Shown piece by piece: positions 1 through 7,044 of a DNA stretch of 12,652 nt (position 1 is its first letter; each line of letters starts with the position of its first letter). A program made the translations under genes and the position numbers. The notes under the pieces were generated by a model. The model saw only the letters and a program-made list of their open reading frames with translations, was not told the DNA's origin and searched no databases. This DNA comes from Hydrogenophaga sp. (GTDB lineage Bacteria; Pseudomonadota; Gammaproteobacteria; Burkholderiales; Burkholderiaceae_C), in NCBI GenBank assembly GCA_020047875.1, contig JAIFNE010000095.1, positions 1 through 12,652 on the forward strand. Direction: 5' to 3'.

Positions 1-96
1 CAAGGCGGTCAGCAGCTCGTCGGCCTGGGCGCGGTGGTCGGCGCGGGTGGATTCCAAGAGCGTGATGGCTTTGGCGATGGCGCGGCGTTGCACCAT
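1..96 (-). CDS. meaB: MeaB/ArgK-type GTPase, methylmalonyl-CoA mutase chaperone (N-terminal part, runs off left edge)
   Basis: Only 32 codons are inside the window. From the ATG at 96 the minus strand reads MVQRRAIAKAITLLESTRAD and continues HRAQADELLTAL. This matches the N-terminal helical region of the MeaB/ArgK (YgfD) G3E P-loop GTPases, which comes just before their Walker A loop. MeaB loads and protects adenosylcobalamin on methylmalonyl-CoA mutase and gates its reactivation, which fits scpA lying upstream on the same strand. The start is odd. The E. coli family member has about 16 more residues before this segment, and here the similarity ends almost exactly at the ATG. The frame stays open back to the TGA at 237-235, so an ATG at 225 could add 43 residues, but that stretch has low-GC codons unlike the family and no clear ribosome-binding site. 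A truncated, re-started or fused N-terminus is therefore possible. Family is fairly sure, start is not. Confidence 0.75.
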   Translation of the reverse strand, partial: MVQRRAIAKAITLLESTRADHRAQADELLTAL

Positions 97-234
97 GGTG
101 CTAGCCCGAACGATAGCGTTCAAAAAATCAGCCAACCCAGCTCTCCAAGCACAAACGGTCAGTGCGCTCAAACTCGGGTGTATTACGGGTCTCACAAACC
201 GCATCAGATGCCAAGACTGCCCCATGTTGACCCA
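97..234. other. Junction between DUF4260 gene and meaB, relatively AT-rich
   Basis: This stretch lies between the DUF4260 stop codon and the first conserved meaB codon. It is less GC-rich than the flanking core genes. On the minus strand it is an open frame continuous with meaB (ATG at 225), but its translation is not recognisable as MeaB. It may be an unannotated leader, a diverged meaB N-terminus, or the scar of the insertion that separated scpA from meaB. No terminator or strong Shine-Dalgarno sequence was seen. Confidence 0.4.
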
Positions 235-684
235 TCATTGCCGCTCTCGAATGCCCCGCAACACACCCAAATGTGTCACGCGAAAGCCCAAGGGGAACTT
301 CAGTCCGTAGCCCACGGCACGGTTAAAGCCAATGTGCGAAAACCAGATCAATGCAGCCTGGACGAGGATTGCAGCATCCGCTACCAACCCCAGCGCGGCC
401 AGGCTGCCGGCCCCCACTGTGCTGTGGGTCAGGTTGTAAATCCACATGCCGAAACGCTCATTGCCGAACACGTACACCAAGATAGCCACATCGGGCAAGA
501 AAAACCACAGACCAAATTCAAACCAAGAGAACCCTTGCACTTGGTACAAAACACACGCCAGCACCAAACACACCAGCCCCTCGGCACGCAAAATTTTCCG
601 CGCAGGATTCATCAGGCCGTACGCATCACCCTTGATGTCCTGAATATCCATGTCAGGCTCTGCGAATGGGTTGTTGAGTTGCAT
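235..684 (-). CDS. DUF4260 family integral membrane protein
   Basis: A 149-aa small membrane protein. After a polar N-terminus (about 24 residues) it has a hydrophobic core. The segment from LRAEGLVCLVLACVLYQVQG through WFFLPDVAILVYVFGNERFG is followed by the stretch around LVQAALIWFSHIGFNRAVGYGLKFP. These are hallmarks of DUF4260: a PD(V/L) in an early helix, an N-L-x-H segment, and the terminal IGFDRALGYGLKYPTGF-like motif, here with Asn for Asp. About four membrane helices are likely. The family has no established function. The start at 684 is chosen because GAGG lies 8 nt upstream; an ATG at 690 and one at 612 are alternatives, the last giving just the conserved domain. It starts about 10 nt after the PIN toxin stop, so the two genes are probably translated from one message. 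The TGA lies just upstream of the meaB leader. Confidence 0.8.
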   Translation of the reverse strand: MQLNNPFAEPDMDIQDIKGDAYGLMNPARKILRAEGLVCLVLACVLYQVQGFSWFEFGLWFFLPDVAILVYVFGNERFGMWIYNLTHSTVGAGSLAALGLVADAAILVQAALIWFSHIGFNRAVGYGLKFPLGFRVTHLGVLRGIRERQ

Positions 685-694
685 GCGCATGACC

Positions 695-1102
695 TCACAA
701 AATCTCAAAGCTGCGCCCATCGGGCAAGCGGTAGCGCGAGAAGTCGCGAACGTCAATGGTCATGACCTTGAGCGTGTTGGTGTCTTGGGCCAACCAGACG
801 AGGGAAGCATCGGCCAGGTCCATCTCGGTGCGAGGCGGCGCGGTGTCACGCGCCATCAACTCAGCCAGATCGGGCAGGCTGCCTACATCAAACGGGTACA
901 CGATGACGCCACCCTCAGACACCCAGCGCAAGAAACGCTGGACGGCGTTGGCACCCAAAAAGTAACACGCCTCCACCACGCACGGCCAGGTGGTTGTCAA
1001 GCGCCAATCCTTGGCCAGCAATGCGGTGTAGTGACGGTGAGCGATGTCGCCCTTGTCAAACAGTGCCACCAAGGGACCCGTGTCGATCAAGGCCACATTC
1101 AC
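695..1102 (-). CDS. PIN-domain ribonuclease toxin (VapC-like)
   Basis: The 135-aa product begins VNVALIDTGPLVALFDKGD from a GTG start. It shows the PIN-domain acidic residues in order: D7 in the first strand (LIDTGPL), E44 (CVVEACYF), D95/D98 (EMDLADASLVWLA) and D117/D120 (TIDVRDF). PIN toxins are Mg-dependent endoribonucleases that cleave tRNA, rRNA or mRNA when released from their antitoxin. The GTG overlaps the antitoxin stop codon by 4 nt (GTGA), the classic arrangement for translational coupling in vap-type modules, and supports this start over the longer frame. DUF4260 follows about 10 nt later. All acidic positions expected of an active enzyme are present, so I see no sign of inactivation. 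The RNA target cannot be read from sequence. Confidence 0.88.
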   Translation of the reverse strand: MNVALIDTGPLVALFDKGDIAHRHYTALLAKDWRLTTTWPCVVEACYFLGANAVQRFLRWVSEGGVIVYPFDVGSLPDLAELMARDTAPPRTEMDLADASLVWLAQDTNTLKVMTIDVRDFSRYRLPDGRSFEIL

Positions 1103-1431
1103 GGCGCGTCCGCTTCCGCATCTGGCGCCGTCCAGGTTTGACCTTGCTTTTTGGCCTCTTGAAAGGCGAGCCAATCCGCTTGACTGGCTTCACGCTTGGC
1201 GCTGAGCTTGGAGCGGATGGCCGCCTTGGTGGGCGACACGTACTCAGCATGCTCAGGCAAATGCTCACGCACCTCGGCGTTCACCTTGAGCAGCAAGTCG
1301 TAGGGGTTCTTGCGGCCCAAGGCCCTCTCCAGCGCCGACACGATGAACTGTGACTTGGTCACGCCCATTCGTTTGGCGGTCAACTCCAGCTCTTTTTCGA
1401 GCAGCGGCTCCAGTCGGACGGATACAGCCAT
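1099..1431 (-). CDS. Ribbon-helix-helix (CopG-like) antitoxin
   Basis: A 110-aa protein. Residues 1-40 (MAVSVRLEPLLEKELELTAK, then RMGVTKSQFIVSALERALG) have the pattern of a ribbon-helix-helix DNA-binding domain: a short basic beta strand with alternating residues, helix A, then helix B after a GVTKS turn. The remaining roughly 70 residues are charged and Ala-rich, as expected for a toxin-binding tail. It is the first gene of the pair, with a strong ribosome-binding site AAGGAG 6 nt before the ATG, and overlaps the PIN toxin by 4 nt. RHH antitoxins neutralise the toxin and repress their own promoter, usually through a palindromic operator. A perfect 17-bp palindrome sits 26 nt upstream of this ATG. 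Confidence 0.85.
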   Translation of the reverse strand: MAVSVRLEPLLEKELELTAKRMGVTKSQFIVSALERALGRKNPYDLLLKVNAEVREHLPEHAEYVSPTKAAIRSKLSAKREASQADWLAFQEAKKQGQTWTAPDAEADAP

Positions 1432-1439
1432 GACGGACT

Positions 1440-1482
1440 CCTTGAGAATGCATGAAATACAGTATTACTGTATCACAAGCAT

Positions 1483-1493
<11 letters not shown>
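1440..1493. repeat. Long imperfect inverted repeat from scpA stop to antitoxin RBS
   Basis: Around the 17-bp core palindrome the symmetry continues outward. ATGC (1448-1451) pairs with GCAT (1479-1482) in exact register, and CCTTGAGA (1440-1447) pairs with TCTCAAGG (1486-1493) with a 3-nt offset. In minus-strand RNA the left arm is the last codons of scpA and the right arm covers the AAGG of the antitoxin Shine-Dalgarno sequence. A transcript reading through from scpA could therefore fold into one long hairpin. Confidence 0.65.
1457..1473. promoter_or_regulatory. Perfect 17-bp palindrome, candidate operator of the toxin-antitoxin module
   Basis: ATACAGTATTACTGTAT is a perfect inverted repeat (8-bp arms around one central T) between the scpA stop codon and the antitoxin start. 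Its position and symmetry fit an autoregulatory site for the dimeric RHH antitoxin. A convincing -35/-10 pair could not be fixed around it, so transcription start is left open. Confidence 0.6.
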
Positions 1494-3651
<2,158 letters not shown>

Positions 3652-3780
3652 GGCGGCGGGGCGGATTGGATCGTGGGAAATGCGTTCTTGGCGATGCTGG
3701 CAGCGGAGAGCAAAAGGGCCACCGGCGGGCGACCTGCATCGGCCGGGCACGGCGCAAGAAGGACATCACAGGCGGCGGCA

Positions 3781-3810
3781 ATTTTACATCATTTATAATT
3801 ATTGATGCAA
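3781..3810 (-). promoter_or_regulatory. Predicted sigma-70 promoter of scpA
   Basis: On the minus strand, -35 TTGCAT (3810-3805) and -10 TAAAAT (3786-3781) are separated by 18 nt. This is the best promoter-like match in the AT-rich island between scpA and the GntR gene. It predicts a start near 3774 and an untranslated leader of roughly 120 nt. It overlaps almost completely with the near-palindrome at 3782-3812, which would make a bound regulator a direct repressor. Confidence 0.6.
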
Positions 3811-3812
3811 AA
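3782..3812. promoter_or_regulatory. Near-palindromic operator candidate between scpA and gntR-family gene
   Basis: A 31-bp inverted repeat centred on 3797. Twelve of fifteen base pairs are symmetric, with TTTT/AAAA outer arms and CATCA/TGATG inner arms. It lies on the scpA core promoter. The FCD-type GntR regulator next door binds DNA as a dimer and is the natural candidate ligand. A second, weaker dyad, ATTGTGA-5 nt-TTACAAT (3814-3832), adjoins it on the regulator side and contains a TACAAT (3827-3832) that could be the -10 of the regulator gene. Confidence 0.6.
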
Positions 3813-3875
3813 TATTGTGATTGCCTTACAATTGGCAGCGCCTATTCTTTCGCCTGTTTGGCCCCAACCCCGCCC

Positions 3876-4511
3876 ATGAACGCCCTGTCGCTCGCGCCGC
3901 GCGCGCTGTACCAAGAAGTTGCCGAGCTGCTGCGCCAGCGCATCTTCAGCCGCGACCTGGAGCCCGGCAGCTGGATCGACGAGCTGAAAATTGCCGAAGC
4001 CTACGGCATCAGCCGCACGCCCCTGCGCGAGGCGCTCAAGGTGCTGGCGGCCGAGGGGCTGGTGACGATGAAGGTGCGCCGCGGCGCCTATGTGACCGAG
4101 GTGTCAGACAAAGACCTGACCGACGTGTACCACCTGCTGGCCCTGCTGGAGTCCGATGGTGCCGCCGTGGTGGCCGAGCGCGCCACCGACGAGCAGCTTG
4201 CCGAGTTGCGCGAGCTGCACGCCGAGCTGGAAGCCGCGGTGCTGCAGCGCGATCGCTTCTTTGTGCTCAACGAACAGTTCCATTTGCGGCTGCTGGAAAT
4301 CGCCGACAACCGCTGGCGCCAGCAGATGGTGAGCGACCTGCGCAAGGTGATGAAACTCAACCGTCACAACTCGCTGCTCAAGACCGGGCGCATCAACGAG
4401 TCGCTGGCCGAGCACCGCGCCGTGATGCAGGCGCTGCTGGCCCGCAATACCGCGCTCACCCGCGAGCGCATGCAGCAGCATTTCCAGAATGGGCTGGAAG
4501 CGGCGACCTGA
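3876..4511 (+). CDS. GntR-family transcriptional regulator, FCD (FadR-like) subfamily
   Basis: A 211-aa regulator. Residues about 9-75 form the GntR winged helix (LYQEVAELLRQRIFSRDLEP, LKIAEAYGISRTPLREALKV, LAAEGLVTMKVRRGAYV). Residues about 80-205 are an all-helical FCD effector domain. Its usual metal-site positions are N132/H136 (LNEQFHLRL), H180 (LAEHRAVMQALLARN) and H202 (MQQHFQNGL); Asn in place of the first Asp is common in this group. FCD regulators usually sense small carboxylic acids. The gene is divergent from scpA with 224 nt between the two starts, so it most likely controls methylmalonyl-CoA mutase and itself, with a propionate-pathway intermediate as effector; that link is inference. 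The ATG at 3876 is preferred over the longer open frame because the domain begins directly after it. No strong Shine-Dalgarno is visible. Confidence 0.92.
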   Translation: MNALSLAPRALYQEVAELLRQRIFSRDLEPGSWIDELKIAEAYGISRTPLREALKVLAAEGLVTMKVRRGAYVTEVSDKDLTDVYHLLALLESDGAAVVAERATDEQLAELRELHAELEAAVLQRDRFFVLNEQFHLRLLEIADNRWRQQMVSDLRKVMKLNRHNSLLKTGRINESLAEHRAVMQALLARNTALTRERMQQHFQNGLEAAT

Positions 4512-4816
4512 GTCCATCTGCAAGCCGCAGGCGCACACGGTCTGAACGGCTGGATGCAAACGCGGGCCAGAGCATGGGCTGCTGCCACCAACAAACGGGC
4601 CACGCCAGGATTGCCATTTCCTGCTGAGCCAGCATCGACGGTGCATGGCGCGCCGACTTATCCCTGCGGATGGGTAAACGTTGGCGGGTTGGCGCGAGCG
4701 GCGATCGCGGCCTGGCCATCCAGCGGAACTCTTTTGAACTGACTGGATTTTGTACATCTTTTTTCGCTTTAGTTTTTGGTCCCTGTGGCCACAATCTGAC
4801 CGAACAAGGAGTCGTC
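4512..4816. other. Intergenic region, no gene recognised
   Basis: 305 nt between the GntR gene and the 125-aa gene. I see no credible coding frame and no clear terminator. The last 85 nt (about 4731-4785) become AT-rich with T-runs and probably contain the promoter of the following gene, but no -35/-10 pair was convincing. The GCGATCGC at 4701-4708 is an isolated 8-bp palindrome. Confidence 0.5.
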
Positions 4817-5194
4817 ATGGCATTGCAGTACCAGCTCAAAGAAGGCAATTACCACCTGTATGACCTGAGCACACCGGCCAGCAAGGTCACGGGCGAGCGC
4901 AAGCTGCGGCTCATGACCGACACGGTGGCTCTGGCATTTGACGCCAGCAGCGGCCTGCTGCACGAGCACGGCAGCCCCACACGCATTCACTCCTGGGCCA
5001 GCGGCGCCCGCCGCCGCTTGCGGGCTGCCGGCGCGCTGGACAGCGCCAACGACATCGTGGTGGTGTCTGGCCCCCTGCCCGTGGATGAGATCAACAAATG
5101 CCTGCAAATCAACGGCTACTGCCGCAGCATGTTCCGTCGTCTCTCCAGCCTGCCTCACGGAAAAATGGTGACGAGCCGATACACCACTCAGTAA
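4817..5194 (+). CDS. Hypothetical protein of 125 aa, family not recognised
   Basis: I do not recognise this protein. The start is well supported: AAGGAG lies 5-6 nt before the ATG. The product begins MALQYQLKEGNYHLYDLSTP. It looks soluble, with no signal peptide or membrane helix, and is basic in the middle (SGARRRLRAAGALDSAND) and in the last 30 residues. It has two cysteines spaced C-x6-C near the end (KCLQINGYCRSMFRRLSSLP). Codon use resembles coding DNA of the region up to about codon 115; the last dozen codons look less constrained. It is followed 78 nt later, on the same strand, by a GIY-YIG-like nuclease gene, with a hairpin in between and a terminator after the second gene. The two may form a unit, but no function can be assigned. 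Confidence 0.65.
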   Translation: MALQYQLKEGNYHLYDLSTPASKVTGERKLRLMTDTVALAFDASSGLLHEHGSPTRIHSWASGARRRLRAAGALDSANDIVVVSGPLPVDEINKCLQINGYCRSMFRRLSSLPHGKMVTSRYTTQ

Positions 5195-5203
5195 ACGACC
5201 ACC

Positions 5204-5236
5204 CTGGCAGGCGTCGCTCAACCAGCGACTTGCCAG
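5204..5236 (+). other. Hairpin between the 125-aa gene and the GIY-YIG gene
   Basis: CTGGCA (5204-5209) pairs with TGCCAG (5231-5236), and GTCGC (5213-5217) pairs with GCGAC (5225-5229). There is a small internal loop and a 7-nt apical loop. No U-run follows, so it is more likely an RNA stability or attenuation element than a simple terminator. Confidence 0.4.
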
Positions 5237-5272
5237 CGCAGTTGCTGGCGTGGCGCTCACAGAAAATGTCGA

Positions 5273-5605
5273 ATGCCACGACGCCCACGCGCCCACCACA
5301 AGGTCTATGTGATCGAGTTGCACCACGATGTGCTGCTCGAAGCCAAGTTCCGCAAGCGCAATCCCGACTACATCCATGGCATGCCATGCGTGTACGTGGG
5401 CATGACGGGGCTGGATCCAGACATACGCTTTGACAAGCACAAAGCGGGCATTCAGGCCAACGCTTACGTGAGGAAGTACGGCCTTCGGCTGTTACCCGAC
5501 CTGTACGAAGGCTTCAACCCCATGGCCTTTGATGCCGCGGTGGACAAGGAAATTGCAGTGGGGATCGACCTGCGATCGGCCGGGTTCGGCGTCTGGCAGG
5601 CCTGA
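5273..5605 (+). CDS. Small GIY-YIG-like nuclease domain protein
   Basis: The 110-aa protein resembles a single GIY-YIG nuclease fold. KVYVIEL (10-16) sits in place of the GIY strand, and CVYVGMTG (39-46) supplies the YIG strand. R52, H56 and K57 (RFDKHKAG) fall where the catalytic Arg helix is, followed by N63 and the YVRKYGLRL segment. E93 (VDKEIAVGIDLRSAG) is the likely metal-binding Glu before the last helix. No second domain gives DNA specificity. GIY-YIG enzymes cut DNA in repair, restriction, homing or mobile elements; this small stand-alone class has no known substrate. The start is the first ATG before the fold and has only a weak ribosome-binding site. It follows the 125-aa gene and is closed by an intrinsic terminator. 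I am fairly sure of the fold, unsure of the activity. Confidence 0.75.
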   Translation: MPRRPRAHHKVYVIELHHDVLLEAKFRKRNPDYIHGMPCVYVGMTGLDPDIRFDKHKAGIQANAYVRKYGLRLLPDLYEGFNPMAFDAAVDKEIAVGIDLRSAGFGVWQA

Positions 5606-5613
5606 AAAATCCG

Positions 5614-5636
5614 AAAGCCCGACAAAGCGGGCTTTT
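5614..5636 (+). terminator. Intrinsic terminator after the GIY-YIG gene
   Basis: AAAGCCCG (5614-5621) and CGGGCTTT (5628-5635) form a perfect 8-bp GC-rich stem with a 6-nt loop, ending in TTTT, 9 nt after the stop codon. The A-rich left flank (GAAAAAT) means it could also serve the convergent cheV gene. Confidence 0.8.
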
Positions 5637-5693
5637 AGGAATCGGTGCGAACTGCCGACCGCAACGCAGCGGCGCTGCGTTCGGGCTCCAGGC

Positions 5694-6647
5694 TCACTGC
5701 CTGAGCACGCCGCGGATGGTGGCGGCCAGTTCGCTGGCCACGAATTTGGCCACGTAGGCGTCAGCCCCGACGGATTTCACATGCGCTTCGTTGGCCGTGC
5801 CGGTGAGCGATGAATGGATCACCACCGGGATCGACTTGAAGCGTGGGTCCTGCTTGATGTTTCGCGTGAGCGTGAAACCATCCATCACCGGCATTTCCAG
5901 ATCACTCATCACCAGCGCCACTTTGTCGTGTGCCGTTTTGCCCTCGGCCTTGGCCTCGGCATCGATGGTCTGCAGGCGCTCCCAGGCTTCCTGTCCGGTT
6001 TTGGTCATGACGTAAGAAGCGCCCATGGCGGTAAGCCCTTGTTCAATCATCATGCGCGCCACCGGCGAGTCGTCTGCGGCGAGGATGATGGAGCCCGGCG
6101 GCAGGTTCACCGCAGCGCCAACCGATTCCGGGGTGATTTTTTCCTCTGCCGTCGGCATGACGTTGCGCAGAATCTGCTCCACATCCAGCACCTGGGCCAG
6201 ACGGGATTTGTCGGCATCGCCGTCGAGCTTGGCGATGCTGGTCACCAGCTCGCCGCCATTGCCTTCTGCGGCCAGCACATTGCTCCACTCCAGCTGCACG
6301 ATTTCGTCCACCTCTTCCACCGCAAAGGCCTGGGTGGTCCGGGCGTATTCGGTCACCATCAGGATGGTCAGCCCGCGTTTGGGAACGCAGCCCACCACAG
6401 CCGGCAGGTCGATCACCGGGATGATCTGTCCGCGAATGTTGGCCACGCCGAGCACATGGGGCGGCGCGTTGGCAATGGCCGTGACGGTGGGCATGACCAG
6501 TATTTCCCGCACCTTGAACACGTTGATGCCAAACAGCTCGCGGCGGTCTGTGCCCTGCGCTTCCCCAAGGCGGAACAGCAGCAATTCGAACTTGTTGTTG
6601 CCCGTGAGATTGATGCGCTCGCTGGCGCCGTGTACCGAAGTGGTCAT
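5694..6647 (-). CDS. cheV: CheV-type chemotaxis coupling protein (CheW domain + receiver)
   Basis: A 317-aa fusion of a CheW-like coupling domain (about 15-165: FELLLFRLG, ELFGINVFKVREIL, VLGVANIRGQIIPVIDLP, FAVEEVDEIVQLEW) and a response-regulator receiver (about 185-315). The receiver is complete: acidic pocket D192/D193 (AADDSPVARMM), phosphoacceptor D249 (LVMSDLEMPVMDG), the HSS switch near 280 and K301 (YVAKF). CheV links chemoreceptor arrays to the CheA kinase, and its phosphorylation helps adaptation; it acts at the cytoplasmic face of the receptor array. The ATG at 6647 is used because the upstream extension would start at TTG and adds residues without family character. It stands alone here, with no other che genes in view. 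It is divergent from a hybrid histidine kinase across a 397-nt spacer, but CheA rather than that kinase is its known phosphodonor. Confidence 0.93.
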   Translation of the reverse strand: MTTSVHGASERINLTGNNKFELLLFRLGEAQGTDRRELFGINVFKVREILVMPTVTAIANAPPHVLGVANIRGQIIPVIDLPAVVGCVPKRGLTILMVTEYARTTQAFAVEEVDEIVQLEWSNVLAAEGNGGELVTSIAKLDGDADKSRLAQVLDVEQILRNVMPTAEEKITPESVGAAVNLPPGSIILAADDSPVARMMIEQGLTAMGASYVMTKTGQEAWERLQTIDAEAKAEGKTAHDKVALVMSDLEMPVMDGFTLTRNIKQDPRFKSIPVVIHSSLTGTANEAHVKSVGADAYVAKFVASELAATIRGVLRQ

Positions 6648-7044
6648 GTGGAGATGCTCGAGTTTTTTGGACAGCCTCAGGATAGGCGCCAACGCCAAGT
6701 ACCCAAACGCACAAGAGCCCCCGAAATGCCCTGCTGTTCGCGATTTAGCCCGGTGTGGCGCAGGGTCACAGGTTCATCGTGATCGAATCTGAGGGAAAGC
6801 TTGTCGCTCAACAACGTCCTTCAAGGCGTTGTGCACGAGCGCCAGGCGGCGCACCTGCGTTTGAGCCTGGCAGGCATCTGACATGTAAGTTCAAAGTCAG
6901 CTCATGGTGAAGAAATCGCCGGTGGCGTGCGATTTCCGCGGTTTCGGCAATTCCAGGTGAGCTGGCTGTTGCAGTTGCGCTCAAGACTCAGGCTGACGCG
7001 CCAATAGACAACAGGGAAAAACCTGCACAAAGCAGGTACAACAA
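6648..7044. other. Divergent intergenic region cheV / hybrid kinase with several dyads
   Basis: 397 nt without a credible gene. It contains a bulged inverted repeat ACAACG-t-CCT/AGG-CGTTGT (6811-6832), GCCAGGC/GCCTGGC with a 17-nt gap (6841-6847 and 6865-6871), and a perfect GAAATCGC/GCGATTTC with a 9-nt gap (6912-6919 and 6929-6936). A fourth hairpin lies at the kinase RBS (see separate entry). Promoters of both genes must lie here, but no confident -35/-10 or flagellar sigma-28 site was found. Confidence 0.5.
7021..7037 (+). promoter_or_regulatory. RBS-sequestering hairpin upstream of the hybrid kinase
   Basis: ACCTGC (7021-7026), a 5-nt loop ACAAA, then GCAGGT (7032-7037) make a perfect 6-bp stem whose 3' arm contains the only Shine-Dalgarno-like sequence (CAGG), 8 nt before the ATG at 7045. 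Pairing would hide the ribosome-binding site and lower translation. Confidence 0.55.

Noticed and set aside
34..765. Plus-strand 243-codon frame across meaB, DUF4260 and the PIN toxin
   Set aside because: His/Gln-rich composition with no family features. The minus strand carries recognisable proteins throughout.
1457..1473. LexA/SOS box reading of the ATACAGTA-T-TACTGTAT palindrome
   Set aside because: The half-sites CTGT and ACAG are in the reverse order and spacing compared with the CTGT-N8-ACAG LexA consensus; an antitoxin operator fits better.
4701..4708. GCGATCGC palindrome (also at 10300-10307), resembling the cyanobacterial HIP1 repeat
   Set aside because: Only two copies in 12.6 kb of GC-rich DNA, and nothing else suggests a cyanobacterium; chance is adequate.
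4456..4848. Minus-strand frames over the GntR 3' end and the following spacer
   Set aside because: No family resemblance, poor codon use and overlap with the well-supported GntR gene.
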